In this document: one piece after another, positions 25,009 to 36,994 of the stretch | How positions within the stretch are numbered: position 1 is the first letter of the stretch | Layout of the letters: each line of letters begins with the position of its first letter | Assembly: GCF_001281175.1 (NCBI RefSeq) | Contig: NZ_KQ440396.1 | Span: 275,816-339,815 of the forward strand | Reading direction: 5' to 3' | Source of the DNA: Apilactobacillus apinorum | GTDB taxonomy: Bacteria > Bacillota > Bacilli > Lactobacillales > Lactobacillaceae | DNA: 64,000 nt | Translations under genes and position numbers: made by a program | The notes under the pieces: generated by a model | Told to the model about the DNA's origin: nothing | Seen by the model: only the letters and a program-made list of their open reading frames with translations | Databases searched by the model: none

Positions 25009-27315
25009 TCATTTACCCAAACAAATTCGAATAGCTTGTTTAAACTTTTCCCTACTAATAGCTAAAAGTTGCTTTTCAACTTCAATTTGTTTTTCTCGAG
25101 ACTGGTAAGCACGACTATTTGATAAATCGCTTTTTACCAGATCAGGATTATAATTCATAATTCCATTGTCAATGAAAACAAAATCTAACTCATTAAATAC
25201 ATTAATCATGAATATTAGGTTTTGAAGATCAATATTCAACTTCTTACTAATTTCTTTGATATTATCATGTATTTTAATATCATTGTTCATCATAACGAAC
25301 TTAAATAGTTTAGCATATTGTGCTCTATTTGGCATCCCTTTTGAACCAATATAATTGTTCTTAAACAGATAAAAGGTTATCGATTCACTACTAATTTTAG
25401 TTAATAAATCTTCTAAAATGCCCGGTTCATCAGGACAATCAACTACTATTATATTATCAAATTTATCAATTGAAGACAAATCAGGGTATAAACATGCAAC
25501 TGATTCGTCATTAATGATATTGTTCAATTTATCGAATAATTTTGCATTAAAAAATACATATCCGGCGGTTGGTTCAAACATCTCTTTGACAATCACACGG
25601 GTTCTTTTATCGATTATTTGAACTCCACTGCTGTACATATCATCTATCATAACTTGAATAGTGGTTCTTCCCTGCCAAGTATTCTTTTCTAAATGTCCAG
25701 CAATCTTCATGTCGTCAAAATTAGCACTTAATTCATCTGCTAAGGATCCATTTTTAAATGCTAATACATTAACCTTACTGCCATTATCTACCATTTGAAA
25801 ACGCAAATGGCTATTGTCTTGTCCCATGGTTTTTATATTGGCCACCATTTGAGGTTTAAATTCAAAAATAGGATATTCATTATCTGTTCCAAACGGTGCT
25901 AATAACTGTAATTGATTAAATAGTGCTGCATTAACTTGAGAACAGTTTAAAACGCTAGATATTTTTAGAGTTGGTTTAGCGATTTGATCTAAGTTATGAG
26001 TTGCTGCAAATTGATCTAAATGATTAATCAATATATCAACTTTAGATTCTTCAACGCTTAATCCAACCGCCATTTCGTGACCACCAAAAGAAACTAATTC
26101 ATCTCTAATTCCGTTAATAGCTTCAAATAAATTAAATCCTTCGATACTTCTTCCAGATCCTTTTAAAATTCTAGTTGTAGTATCTAAATTCATCACAATA
26201 CTAGGCTTTTGGAATTTTTCTACCAGTTTACTAGCAACAATTCCGACTACCCCTTCGTGCCAATTTTGTCCATATACAACAATTACTTTACTGTCTGGCT
26301 GTGTTTGAGCTTGAATTATTGCTTCGGTACTAATATCATCAACAAATTTCTTTCGTTTTTTATTTTGTTCGTCAGTTTCTCTTGCTAGTTCTTCTGCTTG
26401 AACATCATCAAATGTCGTTAATAGTTCTACCCCAGATCTAGCACTACCCATTCTACCTAAAGCGTTCAAACGTGGACCTAAACCAAATCCGATACTTTGT
26501 TCATTAAGTTCACCTTTTAAACCTGAAAGCTTTGATAAACTGGCTAATCCTGGTCTTTCTGTATTTTCAATCATTTTAAGACCAAACTTAACAATTACTC
26601 TATTTTCATCAGTTAAAGAAACTATATCAGTAACAGTTCCAATCGCTGCTAAATCAAAGTATTCTTCTGGAAGTTCTCCTAAAAGAGCGGTTGCCACTTT
26701 AAACGCTATTCCCACACCAGAGAATTCCCCAAATGGATATTCATCCCCAGGATATCTGGCATGCACAATTGCATACGCATTAGGAAGTTTTTCAGGTAAT
26801 TGATGATGATCAGTAATAATAACATCACAATTCATTGAATTTGCTAAATCAATGGCATCATTTCCAGAAATTCCATTATCAACTGTAACGATCAAAGTCG
26901 TTCCCTCATTGATTATTCTTTTATAAACTTCTGGATTAGGTCCATATCCATCTGTAAAACGATTAGGGACGAAAAATTCAACATTTGCTCCAATATTAAG
27001 TAATGTTTCATACATCACTGATGTACTTGTTATTCCATCGGCATCATAATCACCATAAACAGTGATTTTTTCACCATTTTCAACAGCTTGATTAATTCGT
27101 TCGCAAGCTTTTTTCATATCGTGTAACAAAAAAGGATCCCTTAATTGGTCTAAGCTAGGATTCAAAAAATCTCTAATTTTTCCAATGGAATCATAGCCTC
27201 GTTGAATTAACATTTCAACAATAGAATCATTAATAGATAATTCCTTCGCAAATTCTTTTGCTTCAGAAGATATTTCACTGCTTTTATATTGCCAATCAAA
27301 ATTTGCTGAAATCAT
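25009..27315 (-). CDS. recJ: Single-stranded-DNA exonuclease RecJ
   Basis: A 5'-3' exonuclease in recombination and repair. 768 residues, with the DHH phosphoesterase motifs YGDYDADGITS (about 82-92), VTVDNGISG and ITDHHQLPE. The DHHA1 part has GVVGIVASKLVEKF and SFGGHEMAVGLS, followed by an OB domain. The C-terminal ~200 residues form the extra domain found in Bacillota RecJ. It starts 14 bases after rnz, so rnz-recJ-apt is one operon. Confidence 0.96.
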   Translation of the reverse strand: MISANFDWQYKSSEISSEAKEFAKELSINDSIVEMLIQRGYDSIGKIRDFLNPSLDQLRDPFLLHDMKKACERINQAVENGEKITVYGDYDADGITSTSVMYETLLNIGANVEFFVPNRFTDGYGPNPEVYKRIINEGTTLIVTVDNGISGNDAIDLANSMNCDVIITDHHQLPEKLPNAYAIVHARYPGDEYPFGEFSGVGIAFKVATALLGELPEEYFDLAAIGTVTDIVSLTDENRVIVKFGLKMIENTERPGLASLSKLSGLKGELNEQSIGFGLGPRLNALGRMGSARSGVELLTTFDDVQAEELARETDEQNKKRKKFVDDISTEAIIQAQTQPDSKVIVVYGQNWHEGVVGIVASKLVEKFQKPSIVMNLDTTTRILKGSGRSIEGFNLFEAINGIRDELVSFGGHEMAVGLSVEESKVDILINHLDQFAATHNLDQIAKPTLKISSVLNCSQVNAALFNQLQLLAPFGTDNEYPIFEFKPQMVANIKTMGQDNSHLRFQMVDNGSKVNVLAFKNGSLADELSANFDDMKIAGHLEKNTWQGRTTIQVMIDDMYSSGVQIIDKRTRVIVKEMFEPTAGYVFFNAKLFDKLNNIINDESVACLYPDLSSIDKFDNIIVVDCPDEPGILEDLLTKISSESITFYLFKNNYIGSKGMPNRAQYAKLFKFVMMNNDIKIHDNIKEISKKLNIDLQNLIFMINVFNELDFVFIDNGIMNYNPDLVKSDLSNSRAYQSREKQIEVEKQLLAISREKFKQAIRICLGK

Positions 27316-27329
27316 TAAATCAATCCTTT

Positions 27330-28265
27330 TTAGTTAAGTTTTTTAAACGGAATTTCTACAATATCAAAATCTTTTACAACCCTTGTATTTTCAAAAACAC
27401 TACGTGCTTGATTTTGTAATTCATGAGCCATCTTACCAGTGTATCTTGCTGACACATGAGTCAATAGTAATTTACCAACATTTGCTTTAGTTGCTAATTT
27501 AGCAGCTTGCATATTTGTAGAATGATAATAGTTATGAGCTAATCTACTTTCACCTTTGCCAAACGTACTCTCATGTACTAAAACATCAGCATCTTGAGCT
27601 AAATTGTAACTAGTAGGATTGCTTCTAGTATCACCGATAATGGTTACTGTTCTTCCCTTTTGAGATGGACCAATAAAATCTTGACCATTAATAGTTCTTC
27701 CATCATCTAAAGTTACGGTTTCACCATTCTTAATTTTTCCATATACAGGTCCAGATGGAATATTTTCTTCCTTTAGCTTATCAACGAGTAATTCACCTTG
27801 GTGATCTTTTTCTTCAATTCTAAACCCAAAACATTTAATTTGATGATCCAATTCACCCATCACTACCTTGAACTTATCGTCTTCAAAGATAGTTCCTGGG
27901 GTAGATAGTTCTTCAAAATTAATTTTATATGAAAGTTTAGATTGAGATACCGCTAGACTAACTCTAACAAAATCTGCAATACCCTTAGGTCCATAAATGG
28001 TTAACGGGGTGTCTCCACCTTGAAATGATCGTGAACTTAGTAGTCCTGGCAAACCAAAAATATGATCACCATGTAAATGAGTAATGAAAATTTTATTAAT
28101 CTTTCTTGGCTTTAGATTAGATCTCAAAATTTGTTGTTGTGTACCCTCACCACAATCAAATAACCATACTGAATTACATTCGTCTAATAGTTTTAAAGCA
28201 GTTGCTGCCACATTTCTAAATTTTCCTGGAACTCCTGAACCAGTACCTAAAAATTCTAATTGCAT
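27330..28265 (-). CDS. rnz: Ribonuclease Z
   Basis: A zinc metallo-beta-lactamase-fold endonuclease that trims tRNA 3' ends. 311 residues, as usual for the short form. The metal site is [15 protein letters not shown] (about 60-74), with later His residues in [16 protein letters not shown] and LLTHVSARY. The first residues ([13 protein letters not shown]) are family-typical. Since tRNA-Ser here lacks an encoded CCA, an enzyme of this type is needed for its 3' processing. Confidence 0.96.
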   Translation of the reverse strand: MQLEFLGTGSGVPGKFRNVAATALKLLDECNSVWLFDCGEGTQQQILRSNLKPRKINKIFITHLHGDHIFGLPGLLSSRSFQGGDTPLTIYGPKGIADFVRVSLAVSQSKLSYKINFEELSTPGTIFEDDKFKVVMGELDHQIKCFGFRIEEKDHQGELLVDKLKEENIPSGPVYGKIKNGETVTLDDGRTINGQDFIGPSQKGRTVTIIGDTRSNPTSYNLAQDADVLVHESTFGKGESRLAHNYYHSTNMQAAKLATKANVGKLLLTHVSARYTGKMAHELQNQARSVFENTRVVKDFDIVEIPFKKLN

Positions 28266-28321
28266 AAAAATAGTTTCCTTTTCTTTTTCGTCAATAAATC
28301 CTAATTAAATTGTAGCACATA

Positions 28322-28346
28322 AAAAAAGACGGGATTCCCCCATCTA
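28322..28346 (-). terminator. Terminator after obg
   Basis: On the minus strand AGATGGG-GGAAT-CCCGTCT (one G-T pair) is followed by seven T, just after the obg stop codon. It separates obg from rnz. Confidence 0.85.
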
Positions 28347-28352
28347 TTTTTA

Positions 28353-29645
28353 TTAGTCAACAAATGTAAAAGTAAAGTCTAAAATAGCGACTAAATCACC
28401 GTCTTTAGCTCCAGCTTCTCTAAGTGCTTCATCAACACCCATTCCTTTAAGCTGTCTTGCAAAGCGCAACATACTTTGATCATGTGTTGTATCAGTCATT
28501 TGGAATAATCTTTCAATCTTGTTACCAGATAATACCCAAACGTCATCTTCATCCCTACTAATTGTGAACGGTGCTTCTTCATCAGAAGCATTGTATTGGA
28601 CTTCTTCATCCACTTCTTCGACATCAGTAATTGGGAATTTAGGTGTTGTTTCTAATAAGTCAGAAGTCTTACTAATTAGTTCAGTTAAACCTGCATGGGT
28701 AACGGATGAAATTGCTAACACTTCATGTGCTAATTCATCATCTTTAATTTGTTTCTTAAATTCTTCTAGATTTTCTTCAGCATCTGGCATATCCATCTTG
28801 GTAGCGACAACAATTTGTGGTCGTTTTAATAGGTTTTCATCATATTTAGCTAGTTCTTCATTAATTTTTTGATAGTCAACATAAGGGTCTCTACCTTCTT
28901 GTCCAGACATATCAACTAAATGTAAGATGACACGAGTTCTTTCAACGTGACGTAAGAATTGGAAACCTAAACCAATTCCAGATGATGCACCTTCAATTAG
29001 ACCAGGTAAATCAGCAATCACGAAATCTCTTCCATCATCTAATCTTACCATTCCTAAGTTTGGTACTAATGTCGTAAAGTGATATTCAGCTACCTTAGGC
29101 TTTGAACTAGTAATGGTTGATAATAAGGTAGATTTACCTACTGATGGGAATCCAACTAACCCAACATCAGCTAACACTTTAAGTTCAAGTCTAACGTTTA
29201 GTTCTTCTCCTGGTTCCCCGTTTTCAGCAATTTCAGGTGCTGAGTTTTTAGCAGAAGCAAAATGAGTATTTCCTCTTCCACCACGACCACCTTTTAGTGC
29301 AACATATTCATCATCAGGATTAACTAAATCGAATAATAGTTGATTGGTATCGTCATTATAGACAGATGTTCCTTCAGGTAAGTAAATATATAAATCGTCA
29401 GCACTTTTACCTGTCATTCTCTTGTTACCACCATCAGCACCATTTTTGGCAGCAAATTTTCTTTTATATCTAAAGTCCATCAATGTGTTCATCCCTGTGT
29501 CCACACCAAAAATAATGTTTCCACCGCGGCCACCATCTCCACCAGCTGGTCCACCGTTTGGAACATATTTTTCTCTTCTAAAGGCAACGATTCCGTTACC
29601 ACCTTTTCCTGACTTTATGTTAATTTTTACTTGATCAACAAACAT
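28353..29645 (-). CDS. obg: GTPase Obg
   Basis: An essential ribosome-associated GTPase for 50S assembly and stress control. 430 residues. The Gly-rich OBG domain comes first ([20 protein letters not shown]), then the G domain with P-loop GFPSVGKST (about 166-174), switch DLPGL and ATKMD. The C-terminal OCT domain (about 350-430) is present. It has its own promoter 36-65 bases upstream of the ATG and a terminator after it. Confidence 0.97.
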   Translation of the reverse strand: MFVDQVKINIKSGKGGNGIVAFRREKYVPNGGPAGGDGGRGGNIIFGVDTGMNTLMDFRYKRKFAAKNGADGGNKRMTGKSADDLYIYLPEGTSVYNDDTNQLLFDLVNPDDEYVALKGGRGGRGNTHFASAKNSAPEIAENGEPGEELNVRLELKVLADVGLVGFPSVGKSTLLSTITSSKPKVAEYHFTTLVPNLGMVRLDDGRDFVIADLPGLIEGASSGIGLGFQFLRHVERTRVILHLVDMSGQEGRDPYVDYQKINEELAKYDENLLKRPQIVVATKMDMPDAEENLEEFKKQIKDDELAHEVLAISSVTHAGLTELISKTSDLLETTPKFPITDVEEVDEEVQYNASDEEAPFTISRDEDDVWVLSGNKIERLFQMTDTTHDQSMLRFARQLKGMGVDEALREAGAKDGDLVAILDFTFTFVD

Positions 29646-29680
29646 GTTATCTCCGCTCTATCTTTTATTTTATAACTATT

Positions 29681-29709
29681 AGTATAACTTTATTTTAAAC
29701 ATCAGTAAA
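29681..29709 (-). promoter_or_regulatory. Promoter of obg
   Basis: On the minus strand TTTACT and TATACT are separated by exactly 17 bases, followed by a short leader and a CGGAGAT ribosome site. Confidence 0.65.
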
Positions 29710-29719
29710 CAATCCATAT

Positions 29720-31507
29720 TTACTTTTCAATATTATTTAGATAATATTTGATGTTTTTGACTGTTTGGTCACTTATTCCTAATGCCTTTAGTTCACCAAC
29801 TGGTGCATCAGCAATTTTCTTCATTGTTTTAAACTTATTTAATAACTTAGTTCTGGTCTTAGGACCAACACCTTCAATATTATCCAACTCAGAACTTAGT
29901 GAGTGTTTAGTGTGTACTTGTCTATGGAAATTAATCGCGAACCTATGCACTTCATCTTGAACTCTTTGAACAAGGTAGAAGGCCTGGCTTTTTGGATTTA
30001 ATGAGATATGTTCATCTAATTCTCCAAATAACAAATCAGCCGTCTTATGTTTATCATTTTTTACCATTCCAGCAACAGGTATTTCCAAACCTAGTTCGTT
30101 TTCTAAGACATCTTTAACCGCATTTAACTGAATTTCTCCACCATCCATCAAAATCAAATCTGGCATATCAGCATGCTCTTTTAAAAGTCTTGTATATCTT
30201 CTTCTTATAACTTCTTTAGTGCTGGCTGCTTCATCGGCATGATCTTCGTTCTGCAACTTATATTTACGGTAAGCATTTTTGTTAGGTTTACCATCAACAA
30301 ATTGAACCATTGCAGATACAATATCTGCTCCTTGAATATGTGAATGGTCAAATGCTTCAATCACATGCCCACGACTTATATTTAAGGCCGCACACAATTC
30401 ATCCATTGCACCCTTAGTCTTAATATTGTCCAGTTCCATTAATCTAAACTTTTCATCTAGTACTAGCTTGGCATTCTTTTCAGCCATGTCAATTAAATCT
30501 TTCTTCTGTCCTCTTTGTGGAACTCTTACTGGAGTATCGATGGCTTCAGATATTAAATCAACATCTAATGAGCTCGGTACTAATACTTCTCGAGGAGTTT
30601 GATGATTTTCTTCAGAATAAAATTGACCAATAAAATCTTCCATCGTTTCAACTGGATCATCAACAATTGGAAAACTTCTCTTTACTCTTTTTAATAACCT
30701 AGCCTGTCTAATAAAGAATATTTGGATAGAAATCCATCCATGATTAACATAGTAATTAAATACATCTCGTGGTGTTGTATCGTTAGAAATGATTTTTTGT
30801 TTTTCTACAGTGATTTCAATATATTTTAATTGATCTCTTATTTCAGCAGCTCTTTCGTATTGCATTTCTTCAGCTGCTGCTTTCATCTTTTCGGTTAACA
30901 TTTTCTTAGCAATGCTAACGTCACCATTTAGAAATGACTTAATTTGTTTTATTTGTTTATCATATTCTGACTTAGGAACTTTTTTAAAACATGCCCCTAA
31001 ACATTGTCCCATATGGTAATACAAACAAGGACGGTGTTGGTATCCGTTACATCTTCTTAGTGGATATACTTTTTGAAGGAAATGAAGTGTTTCATCAGCC
31101 GCATACACATTTGGATAAGGTCCAAAGTAATATCCACCATCTTTTTTTATTGTGTTCACGATTTTTAATTGTGGATCTGTTTCATTAGTAATCTTAATAT
31201 AAGGGTATCCACCATTCCCCTGTTTCAATTGGATATTGTAGTAAGGACGATGCTTTTGAATCAATGTAATTTCTAAAAGGAAAGCTTCTTTATCGTTAGT
31301 TGTGATAATAGTTTCAAAATCTCTAATCTCAGAAACTAATTTTGCAGTCTTTCCTTCATGACTACTTTTGAAATATGAACGAACTCTATTTTTTAAGTTT
31401 TTGGCTTTTCCAACATAAATAATTTTTCCTAATTTATCTTTCATCAAATAACATCCAGGTAAATCAGGAAGTAAAGTTAGTTTATGCTCAATATGTGATG
31501 TAGCCAA
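29720..31507 (-). CDS. uvrC: Excinuclease ABC subunit C
   Basis: Makes the 3' and 5' cuts in nucleotide excision repair with UvrA and UvrB. 595 residues. The N-terminal GIY-YIG domain is seen as LPGCYLMKDKLGKIIYVGKAKN. The UvrB-binding helices (AAEEMQYERAAEIRDQL, about 210-226) follow, then the RNase H-like domain (DHSHIQGADIVSAMV and PDLILMDGG) and helix-hairpin-helix repeats at the C-terminus (NIEGVGPKTRTKLL). All parts are present. Confidence 0.97.
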   Translation of the reverse strand: MATSHIEHKLTLLPDLPGCYLMKDKLGKIIYVGKAKNLKNRVRSYFKSSHEGKTAKLVSEIRDFETIITTNDKEAFLLEITLIQKHRPYYNIQLKQGNGGYPYIKITNETDPQLKIVNTIKKDGGYYFGPYPNVYAADETLHFLQKVYPLRRCNGYQHRPCLYYHMGQCLGACFKKVPKSEYDKQIKQIKSFLNGDVSIAKKMLTEKMKAAAEEMQYERAAEIRDQLKYIEITVEKQKIISNDTTPRDVFNYYVNHGWISIQIFFIRQARLLKRVKRSFPIVDDPVETMEDFIGQFYSEENHQTPREVLVPSSLDVDLISEAIDTPVRVPQRGQKKDLIDMAEKNAKLVLDEKFRLMELDNIKTKGAMDELCAALNISRGHVIEAFDHSHIQGADIVSAMVQFVDGKPNKNAYRKYKLQNEDHADEAASTKEVIRRRYTRLLKEHADMPDLILMDGGEIQLNAVKDVLENELGLEIPVAGMVKNDKHKTADLLFGELDEHISLNPKSQAFYLVQRVQDEVHRFAINFHRQVHTKHSLSSELDNIEGVGPKTRTKLLNKFKTMKKIADAPVGELKALGISDQTVKNIKYYLNNIEK

Positions 31508-31533
31508 TTAAATCACCTCGTTCAAAAATCAAT

Positions 31534-31562
31534 ATGACAAATTCCGCTTAATTTGCTATTAT
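31534..31562 (+). promoter_or_regulatory. Promoter of the SPJ_0845-type gene
   Basis: ATGACA and TATTAT with a 17-base spacer, ending 26 bases before the start codon. The gene stands alone on the plus strand between minus-strand genes, so it needs its own promoter. Confidence 0.65.
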
Positions 31563-31588
31563 ATAGCTAAAATAAGGAGATGCATATT

Positions 31589-31729
31589 ATGGGATTAAAT
31601 ATTCAACGTAATAACGATTTAAATGCAATGTTTGATAAGTTTGCTAAACTTGATACAAACGATAAAAATCGCGATAAATTTCTTAAAAGAAAAGATAAAA
31701 AGACATCTGACAAGAAAAAAGATAAATAA
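31589..31729 (+). CDS. SPJ_0845-type small conserved protein
   Basis: A 46-residue, strongly charged protein beginning GLNIQRNNDLNAMFDKFAKL and ending in a Lys-rich tail. It matches the pattern of the very short SPJ_0845 family of lactobacilli and streptococci, for which no function is known. It has a perfect AAGGAG ribosome site, its own promoter and its own terminator. Confidence 0.75.
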   Translation: MGLNIQRNNDLNAMFDKFAKLDTNDKNRDKFLKRKDKKTSDKKKDK

Positions 31730-31738
31730 ACGTAAAGC

Positions 31739-31776
31739 AGGCTTCACAATATAAATTGTGAAGCCTCTTTTTATTT
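31739..31776 (+). terminator. Terminator after the SPJ_0845-type gene
   Basis: A 12-bp perfect stem (AGGCTTCACAAT / ATTGTGAAGCCT) with a 4-base loop is followed by CTTTTTATTT. Confidence 0.9.
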
Positions 31777-32046
31777 CTTCTTATTTAGGCGGTTAATGTT
31801 AAATTCAGCAATTTCTTCGAATTCAATCTTATTCCATTCTGCTATTTGTGATAAATACCAGAGAACATCTCCCATTTCTTTCACAAGTTGTTCTCGATCT
31901 AAATTATCACCATGAAATGTGTACTTTTTAACTAAATCAACAACTTGACCAGTTTCACTAGATAAACCTAGTGCACAGTTTGTTAAAACTTGTTCATTAC
32001 CGTGTAAAGTCTTATTAGCAGCTTTTTGATATTCGTTAAATTCCAC
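31771..32046 (-). CDS. MazG-like nucleotide pyrophosphohydrolase
   Basis: A 91-residue all-alpha NTP pyrophosphatase, probably cleaning non-canonical nucleotides. The metal-binding pattern is present: LSSETGQVVDLVKK (about 28-41) and KEMGDVLWYLSQIAEWN (about 56-72), giving Glu and Asp ligands. It is shorter than full MazG, as in the single-domain MazG-like proteins. It begins directly after engB and shares its transcript. Confidence 0.85.
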   Translation of the reverse strand: MEFNEYQKAANKTLHGNEQVLTNCALGLSSETGQVVDLVKKYTFHGDNLDREQLVKEMGDVLWYLSQIAEWNKIEFEEIAEFNINRLNKKK

Positions 32047-32637
32047 TTATTTTACCCCCGTTTTACTTTCAATCCAATTCCAAACTTCTTCTTTACCGTA
32101 CTTACTCAAAGCAGAGAATAATTGAATTTCGTCTCCCTCTGCTAGATCAACAGTCTTGTTTAAAACACTAATTTCTTTATTCCATTTGCTCTTTGGAGTC
32201 TTATCCATTTTAGTTGCTAATAATAATGTTGGAATTTCATAGTATTTCAAGAATTCATACATTTGAATGTCATCTTGACTAGGTTCACGACGACCGTCAA
32301 TTAATAAAACAACCCCTTTTAGTTGTTTTCTTGTGGTTAAGTAGGTTTCAATCATTTGTCCCCACTTAGCACGTTGTGCCTTAGAAATCTTGGCATAACC
32401 ATATCCTGGGATATCAACAAAGAATAATTTTTCATCAATATTATAAAAATTAAGAGTTTGTGTTTTTCCTGGTTTGTTAGATGTTCTTGCATATCCATTA
32501 CGATTAATTAAAACATTGGTAAGTGATGACTTCCCAACATTAGATCTTCCAACTAAAGCAATTTCAGGATATCCATTAGCTGGATATTGCTTTGGCTCAA
32601 CCGCACTGATATCAATATTAACATTGTGTACGTCCAT
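32047..32637 (-). CDS. engB: Ribosome biogenesis GTP-binding protein EngB (YsxC)
   Basis: A 196-residue GTPase needed for 50S subunit assembly. P-loop [10 protein letters not shown] (about 31-40), switch-II region [11 protein letters not shown], and TKMDK are visible. In lactobacilli engB commonly follows clpX, as here. Confidence 0.96.
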   Translation of the reverse strand: MDVHNVNIDISAVEPKQYPANGYPEIALVGRSNVGKSSLTNVLINRNGYARTSNKPGKTQTLNFYNIDEKLFFVDIPGYGYAKISKAQRAKWGQMIETYLTTRKQLKGVVLLIDGRREPSQDDIQMYEFLKYYEIPTLLLATKMDKTPKSKWNKEISVLNKTVDLAEGDEIQLFSALSKYGKEEVWNWIESKTGVK

Positions 32638-32741
32638 TTAATTCACTCGTTTCTTTTTTGTATACATTAATTTTAACATAAAACAGGACTATTTAATAAA
32701 GACAATCCCATTAAATTATGGTTATTTTTCAATGTTAATAA

Positions 32742-32774
32742 TAAAAGACCTTACAGAAATTAATCTGCAAGGTC
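32742..32774 (-). terminator. Terminator after clpX
   Basis: On the minus strand GACCTTGCAG pairs with CTGTAAGGTC (one wobble), followed by a T-rich TTTTATT. Confidence 0.75.
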
Positions 32775-32783
32775 CGCTATTAT

Positions 32784-34025
32784 TTAGGCTTTTTTAATGA
32801 TGTTTGGTTCACCATTTTTTTGAACGGCATCCTTAGTAATAACAACTTTTTCCACATCGTCTTCACTTGGAATTTCGTACATTACGTCTCTCATAGTGTC
32901 TTCCATGATTGATCTTAATCCACGAGCTCCAGTTTTTCTTTCGATAGCTGTATGTGCCATTTCCTTCAATGCGTCTTCATCAAATTCTAAATCAACGCCA
33001 TCAATTGACATCAACTTAACATATTGCTTAACCAATGCATTTTTAGGTTCTGTAAGAATTCTAACTAAATCATCTTCTGATAATTTGTTTAGAGCTGTTA
33101 AAATTGGTAATCTACCGATAAATTCTGGAATTAAACCAAATTGAAGTAAATCACTTGGAATAACATGTTGCATAATATTATCTTCGTTCACTTTTGCAGC
33201 TTCACTAGAATCAGTGCCAAAACCAATTGTTTTATCGCCTAGTCTGTGCTTAACGATATCTTGAATACCATCAAAAGCACCACCTACGATGAATAAAATA
33301 TTCTTGGTATCAATTTGAATCATTTCTTGTTGAGGATGTTTTCTACCACCATTAGGTGGAACACTAGCAACTGTACCTTCTAAGATTTTTAGAAGTGCTT
33401 GTTGAACACCTTCACCTGAAACATCTCTTGTAATAGAAACATTTTCGGATTTCTTAGCAATCTTATCAATTTCATCAACATAAATGATTCCTTTTTCAGC
33501 TCTTTCAACATCAAAATCAGCATTTTGTAACAGCTTTAATAAGATGTTTTCGACGTCTTCTCCGACATATCCAGCTTCAGTTAATGTAGTTGCATCAGCG
33601 ATTGCAAAAGGTACATTTAAAATTCTTGCCAATGATTGTGCTAAATAAGTTTTACCAGAACCCGTAGGTCCAATAATTGAAATATTACTTTTTTGTAGTT
33701 CAGTATCGTCATCACTATCTAAATTATTTACACGTTTGTAGTGATTATATACTGCCACCGCTAATGTCTTCTTAGCTTCATCTTGACCAATAACATAATC
33801 ATTTAACTTAGCCACAATTTCTTTTGGACTAAGTGATTTGAAAGTAGTATCGGCATTTTCTTGAGCTAATTCTTCATCAACAATATCTTTACATAAATCA
33901 ATACATTCATTACAAATGTACACGTCTGGTCCCGCGACGATTTTCTTTACTTGATCTTGTGATTTTCCACAAAATGAACAAGTAATGGGGCCTTTTCCTT
34001 CACTATCTTCAAACAAATGCTTCAC
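32784..34025 (-). CDS. clpX: ATP-dependent Clp protease, ATPase subunit ClpX
   Basis: An AAA+ unfoldase that feeds ClpP. 413 residues. The N-terminal zinc-binding domain has Cys pairs at 16/19 and 38/41. Walker A is GPTGSGKT (119-126), Walker [11 protein letters not shown], and sensor 2 is the GARGLRS region. The IGF-type loop that docks to ClpP is present as KTIGFGTDS. No CtsR box was recognised upstream. Confidence 0.97.
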   Translation of the reverse strand: MKHLFEDSEGKGPITCSFCGKSQDQVKKIVAGPDVYICNECIDLCKDIVDEELAQENADTTFKSLSPKEIVAKLNDYVIGQDEAKKTLAVAVYNHYKRVNNLDSDDDTELQKSNISIIGPTGSGKTYLAQSLARILNVPFAIADATTLTEAGYVGEDVENILLKLLQNADFDVERAEKGIIYVDEIDKIAKKSENVSITRDVSGEGVQQALLKILEGTVASVPPNGGRKHPQQEMIQIDTKNILFIVGGAFDGIQDIVKHRLGDKTIGFGTDSSEAAKVNEDNIMQHVIPSDLLQFGLIPEFIGRLPILTALNKLSEDDLVRILTEPKNALVKQYVKLMSIDGVDLEFDEDALKEMAHTAIERKTGARGLRSIMEDTMRDVMYEIPSEDDVEKVVITKDAVQKNGEPNIIKKA

Positions 34026-34102
34026 CCCTAATAATTACTATATTATATAAAATAATACCATATTATAGCTGCTCTTAAAATTATAAAGTCTTTAAAACAA
34101 AA

Positions 34103-34136
34103 AGGTCCAATTAACATTTTGTTAATTGGACCTTCT
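34103..34136 (-). terminator. Terminator after tig
   Basis: A 15-bp perfect stem (AAGGTCCAATTAACA / TGTTAATTGGACCTT) on the minus strand is followed by TTTTTG. Confidence 0.9.
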
Positions 34137-34156
34137 ATATTAACAATAAAATTTAA

Positions 34157-35461
34157 TTATTTGTTAATTTTTGACTTTGGTTCTTGTTTAGCATTGTCAG
34201 TGATTAACTTAACAGCATTTTGAATTGAAATATCATGTTTCAACATGTCTTCAGTTAATGCACCACGAACAGCTTCTTCCTTCATACCGTATTGAGCAGC
34301 TAAGTCCTTAACTTGTTGGTCAATTTCTTCGTTTGAAGGTTCGATGTTAGCATCCTTAACGATTGCTTCTAATACAAGGTTAGTCTTAACACGTTCTTCA
34401 GCACCGTTAGCAAATTGTTTCTTCAAATCATCTGGGTTAGTTCCAGTTAATTGGAAGTACATTTCTGCATTAATACCTTGTTGTTGCATACTTGCAAGGT
34501 ATTGGTCCATTTGACGTTGGATATCTTCATCAATCATAGCTTGAGGAATATCCTTAACAGTAGCGTTAGCAACAGCACCCTTAATAGCTTCGTCTTCTAC
34601 TTGAGTGTCGCCTTCAGCCTTCTTTTGTTCTTTTAGTTGTTCTTTGATCTTGTTCTTTAGTTCTTCTAGACTATCAACGTCTTCATCAACGTCTTTAGCA
34701 AATTCATCGTCTAGTTCAGGCATTTGTTTTTCCTTAACTTCGTGAATCTTAGTCTTGAAGATAGCTTCTTTAGCAGCTAACTCTTTAGCTTGGTAATCTT
34801 CTGGGAATGTTACCTTAACATCAACATCTTCACCAGCTTTGTGACCAACTAATTGATCTTCGAAACCAGGAATGAATGAACCTGAACCTAGTTCTAGTGA
34901 GTAGTTAGTAGCTTGACCACCATCAAATTGTTTGTCATCAACGTAACCATCAAAATCGATAACAACAGTGTCACCGTTTGCAGCAGCCTTGTCTTCTTTA
35001 AGAACTAGTTCTGCTTGGTTTTTACGCATGTCTTCAATTTTAGCGTCTACATCTTTTTGGTATACACGAGTGTTTGGTTTTTCAACTACGATTCCTTTGT
35101 ATTCACCTAATTCAACATCAGGTTTAACTGAAACTTTAGCTTTTAAAACCCATGGTTTGTCTTTTTCTAAGCTATCAACATCAACTTCTGGTTGAGCAAC
35201 TGGTTCGATACCAGCTTCTTTAATAGCTTCACTGTAAGCTTCTGGTAATAAAATGTTTAAAGCATCTTGGTATAGAGCTTCTTCACCATACATTTCATTA
35301 AAGATTTGACGTGAAACTTTTCCTTTACGGAAACCAGGAACAGTGATGTTGTTCTTGTTTTTGTTAAAGGCTTTGTCTAGACCTTCTTTTACTTTATCAA
35401 CACTAATTTCAAATGTTAATTCTCCGTCGTTAGTGCCTTTTTTTTCCCATTTAGCTGACAT
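34157..35461 (-). CDS. tig: Trigger factor
   Basis: A ribosome-bound chaperone with prolyl isomerase activity. 434 residues. The ribosome-binding motif is [11 protein letters not shown] (about 42-52). The FKBP domain lies at about 160-245 ([25 protein letters not shown]). The Lys/Glu-rich C-terminal chaperone arms follow, ending EPKSKINK. A good promoter lies 63-91 bases upstream. Confidence 0.97.
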   Translation of the reverse strand: MSAKWEKKGTNDGELTFEISVDKVKEGLDKAFNKNKNNITVPGFRKGKVSRQIFNEMYGEEALYQDALNILLPEAYSEAIKEAGIEPVAQPEVDVDSLEKDKPWVLKAKVSVKPDVELGEYKGIVVEKPNTRVYQKDVDAKIEDMRKNQAELVLKEDKAAANGDTVVIDFDGYVDDKQFDGGQATNYSLELGSGSFIPGFEDQLVGHKAGEDVDVKVTFPEDYQAKELAAKEAIFKTKIHEVKEKQMPELDDEFAKDVDEDVDSLEELKNKIKEQLKEQKKAEGDTQVEDEAIKGAVANATVKDIPQAMIDEDIQRQMDQYLASMQQQGINAEMYFQLTGTNPDDLKKQFANGAEERVKTNLVLEAIVKDANIEPSNEEIDQQVKDLAAQYGMKEEAVRGALTEDMLKHDISIQNAVKLITDNAKQEPKSKINK

Positions 35462-35523
35462 TATTTTCCCTCCGAAATGAAAATATAATTTTTACAATTT
35501 TTCTTCTAATTGCGCACCTCTAT

Positions 35524-35552
35524 ATTTTAACGTAATGAAGGTTAAAAGTAAA
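35524..35552 (-). promoter_or_regulatory. Promoter of tig
   Basis: On the minus strand TTTACT and TAAAAT with a 17-base spacer, located after the tuf terminator. Confidence 0.65.
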
Positions 35553-35583
35553 TAATTAAAGGTTTATCCGTAATTTTATGTAC

Positions 35584-35617
35584 AAAAAAAGATTCAGATT
35601 AGATCTGAATCTTTTTT
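35584..35617 (-). terminator. Terminator after tuf
   Basis: GATTCAGAT-CTA-ATCTGAATC is followed by a long T run on the minus strand, with A/T pairs extending the stem. Confidence 0.92.
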
Positions 35618-35626
35618 AATCAAATA

Positions 35627-36814
<1,188 letters not shown>

Positions 36815-36880
36815 TTATGAAAACCTCCTATAAATTTCGAAAGATTTACATTAACAAAGCTAATGTATTCTTTATGATTT

Positions 36881-36908
36881 ATTATACTACATCTTCTCAA
36901 AAAGACAA
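36881..36908 (-). promoter_or_regulatory. Proximal tuf promoter
   Basis: TTGTCT and TATAAT separated by 16 bases on the minus strand. A small leader hairpin (ACATTA / TAATGT) lies between it and the gene. Confidence 0.65.
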
Positions 36909-36944
36909 AATCACAATATCAGTCTCAAGAAGAATTCCTTTAAT

Positions 36945-36973
36945 ATTATAGCCACTGTCTTTTTATTTGTAAA
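36945..36973 (-). promoter_or_regulatory. Distal tuf promoter
   Basis: TTTACA and a perfect TATAAT separated by 17 bases on the minus strand. Two tandem promoters fit the high demand for EF-Tu. Confidence 0.7.
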
Positions 36974-36994
36974 TACATTTAATGACTTTTTATT

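Noticed and set aside
34040..34095. A clpX promoter with a perfect TATAAT at 34062-34067
   Set aside because: The -35 region is unconvincing and the AT-rich stretch offers several alternatives, so I did not list one.
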